DNA of 64,000 bases, from positions 9,275,085-9,339,084 of the forward strand of contig NC_133494.1 of the NCBI RefSeq assembly GCF_025370935.1. The letters run 5' to 3'. The first letter of the stretch is position 1. Each line of letters begins with the position of its first letter. The notes below the pieces were generated by a model that searched no databases, had not been told where the DNA came from, and was given only the letters and a program-made list of their open reading frames with translations. Positions 1-9,765 of the stretch are shown here, piece after piece. A program made the position numbers and the translations under genes. Origin of the DNA: Choristoneura fumiferana (Eukaryota; Arthropoda; Insecta; Lepidoptera; Tortricidae).

Positions 1-356
1 AGTCAGCAACAAAATCAGCTGATCACTTCCGTACCTTGTTGCTTTAAAGTCACGTACGTAACGTCAAATAGACAAACAAAGTGATTGTGATATTGTACAA
101 AAATACACACTTTCGACGCTGACTGCTCTCACAGACACTATAAAATAAAGACGCTTATAAAGAGCCGGATAAAACGCCCGAAAAAAAACGCCGACAAAAA
201 GAAAACTTAAAAGTAAAAAATAATTTGCACTACTAAGCTAAGGTTAATACTTTTAAAAATACAACATATGTACTTTAGTTTCATGTTAAACTTAGCGGTC
301 CCCAACACCGACGACGCTAGATAAAAAATACTAGGTGGTATACTAAATTAACTTAG

Positions 357-434
357 GCTAATTTCGGGAATCAGCATATTCCCGCGGATAGGGATAAACG
401 AATTCTTCACAGAAAGTCGCGAGCAACAGCTAGG
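357..434 (+). mobile_element. 3' end of a Lep1-like non-autonomous Helitron (fragment)
   Basis: The stretch reads from an AATTTCGGGAATCAGC-like segment through a 'gggataaacgaattcttc' segment to 'gtcgcgagcaacagctag'. The same kind of ending (guanine-rich 'gcgagc..aagctagt') closes the fuller copy at 62926-63142. CTAG at the 3' end is the expected Helitron terminus of the Lep1 family. The 5' part is missing. Confidence 0.5.
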
Positions 435-699
435 TAGTGCATATTATTGGTGGCGTTTTTTTCGGGGCGTTTTTTTACAAGCTTTAATTAAACTTGCTTC
501 TACTAATTTGTTGTTGTTTTTGTTTGGTCAATCTTCTAAGTTAGTCCAAACACACATCTACTCGTACATCCAGTAGTCAGATTGATTTGAGTATACAAAC
601 TCGTATGCAGTGACAATGCTGGTGTAAGTACCAAAAAATGTATTGAAAAATATTTTTTAACAGTAACCTAACTTATTTTGGTTAATCTTTTATAGTCCA

Positions 700-985
700 A
701 ACACGCATTGCTGATGTGGGTGTCAAGACTGCCAGGCTGAAATGGGACTGGGCAGGCCACGTCAGCCGTATGGAACCCTATAGTGGGCTAAAATAGCCAC
801 AGACTGGATACCACAAAATGGACTTCGGCGGCGTGGCAGACCAGGCGTCGATGGCGGGACGATCTGGACGCCTTTTTCGCAGATGGTCAGAGATCGCCAG
901 AAAGGGTAGAGTGGAGGACATGGGGGAGGCCTTTGCCCAGCAGTGGGACACCTCTACAGGCTTCTAAATAATAATATAATAAAAC
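700..985 (+). mobile_element. RTE-type LINE, 3' end of the ORF (pseudogene fragment)
   Basis: Translation gives remnants of the C-terminal region of RTE-clade reverse transcriptases: KTARLKWDWAGHVSRME, then a degraded arginine/tryptophan-rich stretch, then GEAFAQQWDT, followed by an AATAATAATA-type tail. There are an in-frame stop and at least one frameshift, so it is dead. It matches the fragment at 8079-8353 in order and wording (the cggcgtggcaga / tggcgggacgatctg blocks). Only the 3' end is present, as usual for 5'-truncated LINE copies. Confidence 0.75.
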
Positions 986-1034
986 TTATTTTGAGTCGAG
1001 TTGTCTTATATAATGTTCTACCACACCAGTTTTG

Positions 1035-1290
1035 GACGAACGGATTAGACAGATGTGAGAGAACTGAAACGAAGCTTGAGGTACCGGGTTCGATCCCGGT
1101 CGGGCAGGTATTTGTATGAAAATACAAATGTTTATTCACGAGTCCTGGATGTTTAATATGTATTAATGTACTCATATGTATCTATTTATTTAAGCATGTT
1201 TATCCGTTGCCTAACTACTATTGACCCATAACACAAACTTACTTGGGACTAGCTCTATGGGGTCAAGTGTCCCTAACATTTATTTACTAC
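1035..1290 (+). mobile_element. tRNA-derived SINE, family A
   Basis: A tRNA-like head is followed by a body shared with copies at 7054-7323, 23244-23396, 51687-51944 and 57341-58206. The head contains the B-box-like 'gggttcgatcccggtc'. The body reads 'gtttatccgttgcctaac', then 'cttgggactagctctatg', then 'ggtcaagtgtcccta', and the tail is ATTTATTTA. The head is diverged at the A box (gacgaacggattagaca), so this is an old copy. Confidence 0.8.
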
Positions 1291-1631
1291 TCCTTTGCCC
1301 GCTCGCGCGTGTTCGTATCGCGCGCTGTTCCTGAACTGCATTTTCCTGGGATAAAGAGTAGTCTTATATCACACTCTGACCCAGAACTATATCTATGCCA
1401 AAATCACGTCGATCCGTCGTTCATTTTCGACTTTCGCATTTAAAATATTAGTATAGATTTATGTATACTAAGCCAATGGTAACTATTTATTATGTAATTT
1501 GTACCTTACCTAATTGGTTATAAGTACGTGTTCAGCTTCAGACGGACCGACAACGGATATTTATTGCAGACACTGTCTTCATTAATTATACTTGATTGCT
1601 ATCCGTAATTAAGAGCCATAACATCCGTCAT

Positions 1632-1836
1632 ATCCATACTAATAATATAAATGCGAAAGTATGTGTGGTTGTATGTTTGTCCGTCTTTTATTCCGTATAT
1701 ATCTCGGTCCGTTCGACGTGATTTTTGGTAAAGAGATAGTTTATGGCCAGAGAGTGACAAAGGCTATTTTATCCCGAAAAAAATCACAGTTACCGAGGAA
1801 CAGCGCGAGATAACCGAATCGCGCTCGGGCAAAAGT
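1632..1836 (+). mobile_element. Lep1-like Helitron fragment
   Basis: Starts 'actaataatataaatgcgaaag', the same 5' block as at 62941. It continues through a 'tatatctcggtccgtt' body and ends in 'gagataaccgaatcgcgctc' followed by 'gggcaaaag', just short of the CTAGT terminus. This order matches the complete-looking copy at 62926-63142. No coding capacity is visible. Confidence 0.6.
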
Positions 1837-2020
1837 ATGCGAATAAATGTCTGTGCAGTTGAGGAAACTGAATCACGTACCAGGGTAGAACGTTTTCGTA
1901 GCCGATTATGCTTTGGTTTTTTTTTAGATTTTGGGATCTCAACATAACATTACTAGCACAAAGGTTCCATCCTGGTACGTAATTACTTACCTGCCTATAT
2001 ACGTAGTAGGCACAGCGTCC

Positions 2021-2150
2021 TCTCAAGTTAGGAGGGCTTCGCGTAGTTTCCACGCGAGCCAGCGTGGATTAGGAACTCCTCACACAACATACAATTACTT
2101 TGCAGGTGTATGTATATAGCTTAACTCACGATGTGATGTGCTCATTCAAA
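2021..2150 (-). mobile_element. SINE family B fragment (minus strand)
   Basis: Read on the minus strand this corresponds to the middle of the SINE-B copies at 8960-9290 and 23719-23922. Shared landmarks are 'cacgcgagccagcgtgg', 'attaggaactcctcacaca' and 'tttgcaggtgtatg', followed by 'cacgatgtgatg'. Both the tRNA head and the RTE-like tail are lost. Confidence 0.55.
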
Positions 2151-2154
2151 GTCA

Positions 2155-2225
2155 AAGACAAAATTCTATTAAATTTTATTCAATTTAGGCTTTAACAAGC
2201 ACTTATGAATCTTTCTTATTTACAA
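2155..2225. repeat. Dispersed repeat fragment shared with 43059-43240
   Basis: Shares 'attcaaagtca' and 'tattcaatttaggct' in the same order with 43059-43240, followed in both by 'taac.agcact'. This looks like a short piece of a dispersed LINE/SINE 3' end. No coding capacity. Confidence 0.45.
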
Positions 2226-2284
2226 GCTTTTATTTAGCTTCACCTGTCATCTGTCTGTATGTTGCAATCAAATCTTGCAAGTTA

Positions 2285-2530
2285 AATTCAACCAACTTCT
2301 AGAAGTTTTTTGGATTGACTTGAAATTTGGTATAGGTACTTATGTAAATTGCGTGACAATACAATAATTTGGCAGTGACATCCAGGTAGTCCGGCCAGGA
2401 CGTGTCCGTAGGACGGAACTCTTCAACGGTTAATGGCATGGACCTGAAATTTGGTATGCAAATGTAGTTTGGGTGGCAATGCAAGTACAGTCAGCAGAAA
2501 AAGCTTGTATAAAAATGAAATTTTTACCAA
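2285..2530. repeat. Dispersed repeat with an internal duplication
   Basis: Two related blocks lie 124 bp apart. One is 'gacttgaaatttggtat' at 2317, followed by 'attgcgtgacaatacaa'. The other is 'gacctgaaatttggtat' at 2441, followed by 'tttgggtggcaatgcaa'. The rest resembles common lepidopteran interspersed sequence, but I could not assign it to a class. Confidence 0.45.
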
Positions 2531-2827
2531 AAACTTATCCTATCTTTCTAATTATGTATTCACCTTTTATTATTTCTTCGCTCGTTACAACGTTTTCTGA
2601 GCATCTTGTACGTCACGTCAAATCACATTACTGCCACGTGAATAACGGGCTTTTACTATCCCTTTTCTACTCACTAGTTATTTTAGGATATATTTACAAA
2701 CTTATTTCAGACACTCAATCTTGCTACTCTAGCCTGGAGGAATTTGGAACCGTTTTATCGCTAAGCTGGACAATTAAGTACCTATGCAAGTGAAAGCCGT
2801 ATGATATTGTTCTCCTTGCCTCTGCAC

Positions 2828-3445
2828 ATCAATGAGGGTTTTGGAGATAGACTAATGAGGGCTATCGCGTATGAATTCGCCGCTAGAGGCGCTAGTGTAG
2901 CGTGAGGTCTCCGAAATATCAAATCTCATAGTTTTTGGGTGAGCTACGCGGGTTTATTTATAATTAGAATAATTTTGTGAATATTTTGCATAACCTGAAA
3001 TTAATTATGGAAATTATGCGTTACGGGGCAATGAATGTCTGTCAGTGTTTTGAGACAGTTTTGTCTTTCGGAAACTTTTGTCCTTCCTTTTTTTCCGATC
3101 AAAACGGGACTACGCAACACTGTGGTTGCTCGATATTTTTATGGCACGGTTTTAAAGTGTACCTATTAAATATGATTTTAATCTATTTTGTTTTCACGCC
3201 CGTAATAACAGACTTAAAAAGCTACACTTAAAACCTCACGCAACAGTGGCGCCATCTAGAAAGACAAAAAACGATAGCCCTCATTGACGCTAGTATCGTG
3301 TGGTATGTCTGACAACTTTGAAATTTGCTTCACGTTTCTGATTGGTTAACTAACTAAATGAGCCAATCGCAAGCAAGGCTGTAACGTCAAACGAACCTCT
3401 CGATACCAACGCCATCTAGCGATATTTCACCTGACCCTCATTGAT
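2828..3445. mobile_element. Nested TIR (MITE-like) elements
   Basis: The outer pair is ATCAATGAGGGT (2828-2839) and its perfect reverse complement at 3434-3445. The inner pair is AATGAGGGCTATCG (2854-2867) and its perfect 14-bp reverse complement at 3272-3285. The two pairs share the ATGAGGG core, as expected for one family member inserted in or duplicated within another. The interior holds an 84-codon open stretch (2977-3231) that resembles no transposase and is probably chance. Confidence 0.6.
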
Positions 3446-3475
3446 TGGTGGTGTAATAGTACATTTTGTCTTAAG

Positions 3476-3573
3476 GGCGGTAAATAAGGAATTACGAACG
3501 AGAGTCTATTAGAAGCCCGAAGTCGAAGACTGAGGGCTTTAATGAGTCGATGTTCGTAATTCTAGTACCGCCC
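3476..3573. repeat. Inverted repeat able to form a hairpin
   Basis: GGGCGGTA at about 3476 pairs with TACCGCCC at 3566-3573. GAATTACGAAC at 3489-3499 pairs with GTTCGTAATTC at 3552-3562. The ~50-bp middle is AT/GA mixed. Probably a small MITE or the end of one; I saw no clear target duplication. Confidence 0.5.
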
Positions 3574-3653
3574 GTGCGACATACAATGTTTTTCATCACA
3601 TTTGCGAGTGAAATTGTATTACATTGTAAAGAAAATTTATATTTTTTCAAAAA

Positions 3654-3790
3654 TTGCCGATACCGCTGGCTGCGTTCTTGGCAGCCAGCTCCTGCATGCG
3701 CCCGACATGCATCCAGCATGCGCCCGACGTGCGCGCGCCGCGCGCTGCAGGCGCTACTGCAGCACACCATGCAGTAACAAACTCATTTAC
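3654..3790 (+). other. GC-rich patch with a short internal repeat, nature unknown
   Basis: A sharp switch from AT-rich sequence to ~70% GC. 'gcatgcgcccgac' occurs twice, 23 bp apart, followed by 'gcgcgcgccgcgcgctgcag'. All three plus frames are open here, so openness is uninformative. It might be a captured exon fragment inside a repeat or a plain GC-rich element. I do not assign a product. Confidence 0.25.
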
Positions 3791-4261
3791 CGACCTTGGG
3801 CTTCATAACAACAAAATTAGTACGGGCAATGACTCATTTACCGACCACGGGTTTCATGACAAGCACATTAAGGTTGAGGGTTTTATTTGGGGGGTTGCAA
3901 ACAAAGCAGCCTGCATGTTACGGCACTGTTTACGAGCAACTGTGACGAAAAAAATATTCTGTATAAGAGCATGTTATTGGGTTATTCTAATCATGTTAAC
4001 GCTAATCAAGTTGCCTGTTTCCTTATTAAGTAATGAATTTTAATCATTACCTTCAGTGTGGGAAGTTCCGCAAACTTTGCCCCGGCTTCACGCGGACTTA
4101 GAATACTGGAAGTGCTGACTGCTGATTTATACCAACAGTTGCAACAGTGCAATGTCTTGGTTTATCAGACTTCTTATTGAATTATTTGCTTAGATATGTA
4201 GTCATGGAAAAGGTTGTACGTTTACTCTATTAAAGCGTACTTAGGTTCTTTTTAACGGCTT

Positions 4262-4488
4262 ATGGCTCAGTTACATAGGTCGATAGGGCCCGCATGCGGG
4301 GTACGGTAGATTGCCAACGCATGCCATGGAGTCCGCATTTGGGGAACCGTTTTCATTTGTTTTCACGCTGTATGTCGACCGAGTTATCTAGACTTATGAG
4401 TTTCACTAGTCGTTATACCGCATGCGTGCAGTCACCGCATGCATTATATCGACCGAGCTACGAGTATTAACCAATGTAACTGAGCCAT
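4262..4488. mobile_element. MITE with 15-bp terminal inverted repeats
   Basis: ATGGCTCAGTTACAT (4262-4276) is perfectly inverted at 4474-4488. Subterminal blocks 'ggtcgat' and 'gcatgcgg' also recur in inverted order inside. At 227 bp with no coding capacity it fits a non-autonomous DNA transposon. The target duplication is ambiguous, so the superfamily is not assigned. Confidence 0.6.
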
Positions 4489-4499
4489 TACTGTTTTAG

Positions 4500-5510
4500 C
4501 AATAACTTAAGTATTAAAAATAAAAATTTAAGGGTGGTAAAAACTATAGATTTGTATCCCCGTCCGTTCATTATAATTTTAGACCACTAAAAAAAGAATG
4601 GTAACACGTAAAGATTTTTATTTTAATACCAATAGGGACAAAGTAGTGGGAAAAACCTAACGTAACATAAATATTTATTTATTTTTAAATATTTTGAAAC
4701 TACTAACTATATTAATAAATGTATCAGTATAGGTATTAAAAATCATTAATTATTAACTACTGGAAATCGTTCCAATAAGAGTAAATTCGCGCCTTTACTT
4801 AATTTCCAAAAAAATCTCTTCACCTCACTAGCTCGAAAAGGCTTGCTTCATCGAAAATGGCTGGCAGAATTTCGTATAGTAAGCTGCAGAGAAAGGTACG
4901 ATACATGTATGTATCACAGTGGGAGCACGTTTCTCTGCAGCTGACTGTACTTACCTAACCTACCTATACTTGATTGTGTATTTGCATTTTGCACAAAATG
5001 TCACTTCCATAAAATCTAAAGCTGGGAACAGGAAGAATGCTTAATGAAATACTTCTACCCACATACGGAATGTCAGGGAATAAAGCATCGCGCTGTTATA
5101 TTAATGTTCACCGCCGTATTAACTCGCGCTGATGAGTGGAAATGTACATTTAATGTAACTGACAAATCTGGCATACAATTATATTAAAAAAATATATATG
5201 TTCCAAAATGCACGACCACTTTTAAATTAATTAGGTACAAGTTGTACTTAATTAATTCAAAATTAAAACTACATTAAATCATACATTATTTGAAACAAAA
5301 ACTCGTAAAGGAAATTTCATAAGGATTATTCAGATTTCGACAATATTTCTCTGGATTTCTCTCGCTGCTGTCGTTCATCTATCATTACTTCACATATAAA
5401 TCGTTTATTTTCGTGCTGTCATCTTTCATCCACCATTACGTCATAATTCGTTTTCTAGATTTTTTTTACAAAATGGCAAAAATATACTAGACGAAGTTAA
5501 CAGATAACAC
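4500..5510. other. AT-rich stretch without recognisable features
   Basis: Apart from the short hairpin at 4880-4944 I see no gene, no known repeat and no long open frame. The sequence is strongly AT-rich with short homopolymer runs. Confidence 0.4.
4880..4944. repeat. Short perfect inverted repeat
   Basis: AGCTGCAGAGAAA at 4882-4894 is perfectly inverted at 4930-4942 with a 35-bp spacer. It could be the core of a very small MITE. Confidence 0.4.
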
Positions 5511-6000
5511 TATTATTTTATTTTTATTTATTTAATAAAGCCATAAATTGTATGTATAAGGTACATACTGATGTTATGCAATACAGTTAGAATCAATACA
5601 GTTTTACCCAGTGGGTGTAGCTAGATACATTTCACTTAATAACAAACAGTTAAAATTATAATATTCATTTAAGCTATAGGGCCATAAGTCGATAACAAAC
5701 TTTTTCAGAGCTGGCAAAATTTTTGTGTTTGAGTGACTTAATTTCTACAGGCAATGTATTATAAACTTTTGCAGCCACGCTTGTTGTCATAGCAATAGGG
5801 GCACGGACATCGTAAGCAAACCTCAAATTAAGTCTGATGCTATTAAAATTGTTTTTGGAGGTTTATTTGCATTTCGAAAGACTAGTTTGCAGAGCTCTAT
5901 AATATACAGTGCTGGAAGAGTGGGCATGGGACATGGTGAGTGACGTACTCGAATTATTTTGTAGAGTGCCGTACGCGTGGCATTTGCTGCTCATCCCTGC
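5511..6000 (-). mobile_element. LINE 3' end with the reverse transcriptase C-terminus (fragment)
   Basis: On the minus strand a frame ending at the TAG at 5674-5676 encodes pieces such as RLNLRFAYDVRAP, TTSVAAKVYNTLPVEIKS and FASSEKVCYRLMAL. This 'AAK.YN.LP.EI' ending is typical of the C-terminus of CR1/L2/Jockey-type LINE polyproteins. The 3' side (low coordinates) is a short AT-rich tail (tttatttatttaata). Upstream of about 5860 (minus sense) the frame breaks. Dead 5'-truncated copy. Confidence 0.65.
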
Positions 6001-6144
6001 CTTCTGACACTGGAAAAAATGTCCTTCGTCCGATGGACCGAGTCCGAGTCATATTTTTAAAAAGTAACTAGATTTTTTACCGAATAAAGGTGTTTAAAAA
6101 CTGTCTTTTACTCATTAGTGGAATTGTCCTGCAGACCCGTACTT

Positions 6145-6774
6145 TAAAAAACCGGCCAAGAGCGTGTCGGACACGCCCGAAATAGGGTTCCGTAGCCATT
6201 ACGAAAAAATTAAGTAATATTTTTCTAAGAATTTCGTATTTTGTACGGAATATTCCAAGTTTAGATATATTTTATACCTTAGGCTGCTATTTACTTTTAA
6301 ACTACTAATAATTCTCAAGAAAACTTAACCGTTAAAGTTTTTCTTGTAAGTTTGATATACTTACTACCCTCCTGATTTTTTTAAAATTTTTCCACCCATC
6401 GGTTTAGATTTTAGAGGGACTGCAAATTTTAATGCAAATTTGCAATTTAAAGTTGAATATTTTGCAAACAAATCACTAAATCGAAAATTCGTTTTACCAA
6501 CCCCTAAATGGTTTTAAAAGACCTATCCAACGATACCCCACACTACAAGGTAGGATAAGAAAAAAAATCACCCCCACTTTATGACTTTGGGAGGTTGGGA
6601 AAATTTTAAAATTATTTAGTGTACCATTTTGTCGGCATAGTTTACATATATATTGGTGCAAAATAACAGCTTTCTAGCATTGATAGTCCCCGAGCAAAGC
6701 CGCGGACGGACGGACAGACAGACATGACGAAACTATAAGGATTCTGTTTTTGCCATTTTCCCTACGGAATCCTA
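6145..6774 (+). repeat. Dispersed ~630-bp repeat ('GGCCAAGAGCG' family)
   Basis: Begins 'aaccggccaagagcgtgtcg', soon followed by 'agggttccgtagccattacg', and ends 'gccattttccctacggaatc'. The ends are therefore imperfect inverted repeats (agggttccgtag / ctacggaatcct). Inside is the landmark 'gccgcggacggacggacag'. A degraded relative lies at 37290-37735 and related ends occur at 51536-52255. Non-coding and probably a non-autonomous element; class uncertain. Confidence 0.65.
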
Positions 6775-7053
6775 AATTGTGAAATGTAGTTTAGGATAAA
6801 GAATAAACAAACTGCCACATGCTAGTATTGAAAACAACTGGTGTGATAATTCTAGATTGAATATCAGCTAAAAGGTTTGTGGTGCACAAATTTTGAATGA
6901 ATATCTTCTTCTTCGGATAAATAAGTTTTCTAGTGGCTAATATGGACAATTGACCCTAGGATGGACGAAAAGAGCTCATTGTCCAGCAGTGGGATGCTCC
7001 ACTTATGATACTTCAAATCCTAATGAGCCTTGATTACGAAACTATACCTAATT

Positions 7054-7323
7054 ATAAATAAATAAATAAATAAATATCACGGGACAGTTCACACCAATTG
7101 ACCTAGTCCCAAAGTAAGCTTAGCAAAGCTTGTGTTATGGGTACTAAGCAACGGATAAATATAATTATATAGATAGATACATACTTAAATACATATTAAA
7201 CACCCAAGACCCGAGAACAAACATTCGTATTTTTCATACAAATATCTGCCCCGACGCGGGAATCGAACCCGGGACCTCAAGCTTTGTAGTCAGGTTGTCT
7301 AACCACTAGGCCATCTGGTCGTC
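7054..7323 (-). mobile_element. tRNA-derived SINE, family A (minus strand, near complete)
   Basis: On the minus strand it begins 'gacgaccagatggcctagtg', contains a B-box-like 'cccgggttcgattcccgc', continues through the shared SINE-A body ('tttatccgttgcttag', 'gctaagcttactttggg'), and ends in (TATT/ATTTA)n at 7053-7076. It is one of the best preserved copies in the window and useful as a reference for the altered copy at 57341-58206. Confidence 0.85.
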
Positions 7324-8078
7324 AAAATTATCCAAGCTAAGGAATGCTGTCATAATTACTCGCAGCGAAATATTGTCTAAAGACTGTCCTAGATATAGAT
7401 ATAGCAATTAATCACTGTCCGCGCAATTCATACCTCTACACCCGACTTTGCCCATTCGTATAGGTATAATTAATGATCCTTTTGATTTATTATGAACGGT
7501 ATAGGAAGAAATGTATTGGCAACCATTCGTCTTTATTGTATTGTGCTTGCAATAAATATCATGCCGCAGGTCATATTTTTAATGTTTCGCTGATTTTTGA
7601 TACAGTTTTGAGACAGAACCGAACAATAGTGCAAGTATTGGAAAAATGGCCTTCGGCATTCTATAGTTATGTTTTTGCTGCCGCTACTCCATCGACGTGA
7701 AAGAGACACTAAATAACCATATACACCTGTTTTTGTCTGTAACATAAACAATAAATAAAAATGACAAGACTTTACTTCGCTCGCGTAAGTAGGTACCTAC
7801 CTAAAATGGATTTGCTAAATTTTTACGGGAATGATAAATCCATCCTCCATGTGAGGAGTGGGGATCGGTGAGGTGGTCAGGTACCTATTTGTTGTTCGGC
7901 ACTTTATATATTAATTTTCTACTATAACTAAGAACTAACATAGTATTTAAGCTAATTTTTGTCACTAACTAATAACTAACAACATATGAAACCTGTTTTC
8001 CGAATTAGATGATTTTTATTTTTTATTTAATTTTATTTTTTTTTAAAAAATTCTGCGATACTGCGCTCTAAAACTCGT

Positions 8079-8353
8079 ATCACAGATGTGGGTGTCAAGA
8101 CCGCCAAGCTGAAGTGGACTGGCCGGACATGTCTGCCGCATGCACCCGGACCGATGGGCACGGATCGTAACCGAATGGGATCCGAGGGATGGGCATAGGA
8201 GCAGAGGCAGACCCAAGAGGAGATGGCGGGACGACCTGAGCGCTTTTCAGCTCGATTGGCAGGTGCATGCCCAGGACAGGGAAGAGTGGCGGAGAAAAGG
8301 GGAGGCCTTTCCCAGCAGTGGGACATAATACAGGCTACATAAAAAAAAAAAAA
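8079..8353 (+). mobile_element. RTE-type LINE 3' end with poly(A)
   Basis: An open frame around 8140-8328 encodes MHPDRWARIVTEWDP, GRPKRRWRDDLSAFQ and DREEWRRKGEAFP, the characteristic tail of RTE-clade reverse transcriptase ORFs. The DNA then reads 'cccagcagtgggacataata' and 'caggctacat', followed by 13 A. It is a 5'-truncated copy. The final block resembles the 3' end of SINE family B (8960-9290, 23719-23922), suggesting the SINE borrows RTE machinery. Confidence 0.8.
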
Positions 8354-8552
8354 TCTATCGTGGGTATCATTAACGTTGCATATAAAACATTTGCGCCAAT
8401 TTTCATAACTCTAGCGGCTTAAATTTCGAGATTTTATCCCGACTCGCACTTGGCCAGTTTTTAACTGATTATTCCTGTTAGGCAACAGCCGACAGATAGC
8501 AAAGCATAGATTCAGATCTATCAACTCCTGCTTAACACTATTACCATACTTA

Positions 8553-8697
8553 CCCCCCTGATTCCCCATCCATTGCTTAATAAATTTATTTGACGGATAA
8601 GTGTGATGTCGTCTCTGTTTGTTTTGTTCGAATAGACGGAGACGGCATCACATTTGTCCGTCAGTTAACATTAATCAATGGGTGGTGAAACAGCCCC
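8553..8697. mobile_element. PIF/Harbinger-like palindromic MITE, copy 1
   Basis: A near-complete palindrome. The right end is 'gtgaaacagcccc' and the arms contain 'gtgatgtcgtctc' / 'gagacggcatcac'. It is flanked by TTA on both sides (8550-8552 and 8698-8700). A 3-bp TWA duplication with ends starting GGGGCTGTTTCA fits PIF/Harbinger MITEs. The left end is decayed relative to copy 2 at 9309-9449. Confidence 0.75.
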
Positions 8698-8959
8698 TTA
8701 AGTTAGCAACCAAGAATGTATACGACAGTCATGTAGCGTGACAGTCAAAAAATTCTGCATAATTAGGACTCTTTTGGAAGCCGTGGTGGCTAGAGATTGC
8801 TAACCCGATGCCCTTTTAGGCACCCTCCGGGCCGGACCATTCTTACAAGTATTTATTTCGTATATAGAAATTTTTCATAAAATACTTCGCTAACATACAA
8901 CCCGGCCGGGTTGGCGGCGAATGCTACCGGGCCCGGCCAGGTTGAGAAACATACCGGGT

Positions 8960-9290
8960 TGTAATCTGTAGTGGTGGCCTAGTGGTTTGACCTAATGGCC
9001 TCTCAAGCAGAGGATTGCGTTCAAATCCGAGCTCATAGCTCTAATTTTTTCGAAATTCATGTGCGAAATTTCATTCGAAATTTACCACTATACGGTAAAG
9101 ACCGTGAAAGAAATATTCGCGAGGAAGCCTGCACACACCGGTAAATAAATTTAATGGCGTGTGTGAAGTTCTCAATCCGCGCTGGGCCCTCTTGATATCG
9201 AACTACGGTCCAAGGTTCATTTTGAGAAGAGGCCCTGGGCCCAGCAGTGGGACTTATACTCTTATAGGCTGGGATGATGCTGATGATCAA
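8960..9290 (+). mobile_element. tRNA-derived SINE, family B, with an RTE-like tail
   Basis: The head contains an A-box-like 'tggcctagtggtttgacc' and a B-box-like 'gcgttcaaatccgagctc' at tRNA spacing. The body follows, including 'aatggcgtgtgtgaagttc'. The end reads 'cccagcagtgggac', 'ataggctgggatgatg' and a (GATGAT)n-like tail. The ending resembles the RTE LINE ends at 700-985 and 8079-8353. A second copy lies at 23719-23922. Confidence 0.75.
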
Positions 9291-9308
9291 GAACCTTTCA
9301 TACACTTA

Positions 9309-9449
9309 GGGGCTGTTTCACCACCCATTGATTAGTGTTAAACTGACGTTTAAATGTGATGCCGTCTCCGTCTATTCAAACAAACAAATAAAGACGGCAT
9401 CACATTTAACCTTCAGTTAACACTAATCAATGGGTTGTGAAACAGCCCC
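9309..9449. mobile_element. PIF/Harbinger-like palindromic MITE, copy 2
   Basis: Begins GGGGCTGTTTCACCACCC and ends in its near-perfect reverse complement. It is flanked by TTA at 9306-9308 and 9450-9452. Almost the whole 141 bp folds back on itself around a short 'caaacaaacaaataa' loop. Same family as 8553-8697. Confidence 0.85.
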
Positions 9450-9451
9450 TT

Positions 9452-9765
9452 AATAAAGGAAAATGGCTGGAAACTCTACGTGAGGCCACACATTGACATT
9501 TAATTAGAATAAAACCCTAAGGAAACCTCAAAAGTTGCCACCGTATCATGGTCCAATTTACCACATGTACCCATTGTGCGGAAGCTAACACAATGCGGTA
9601 TTATCGCCAACGCTATATTGAATTGTGAACGGGCAGATAATGCAGCATATAACGTTGGTATATACTCGCTATTGTTTGAATATTTGGCTTCAGTCTGGCT
9701 AGCAGGTCACGAAGGAAGCTATGTACTGACTAGTTGATATTTGTAATGGCGCACATTTTAGGTCG
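9452..9765. other. No recognisable feature
   Basis: No gene or repeat recognised. The 3' part directly precedes the copia coding remnant and may include decayed 5' copia sequence, but stop codons prevent a call. Confidence 0.3.

Noticed and set aside
2977..3231. 84-codon frame inside the nested TIR element
   Set aside because: No transposase motif (no DDE/DDD context, no zinc finger) and too short for any transposase.
7053..7076. (AAAT)n runs here, at 22714-22735 and elsewhere as possible CRISPR or satellite arrays
   Set aside because: They are SINE tails or Helitron-associated microsatellites with no spacer structure.
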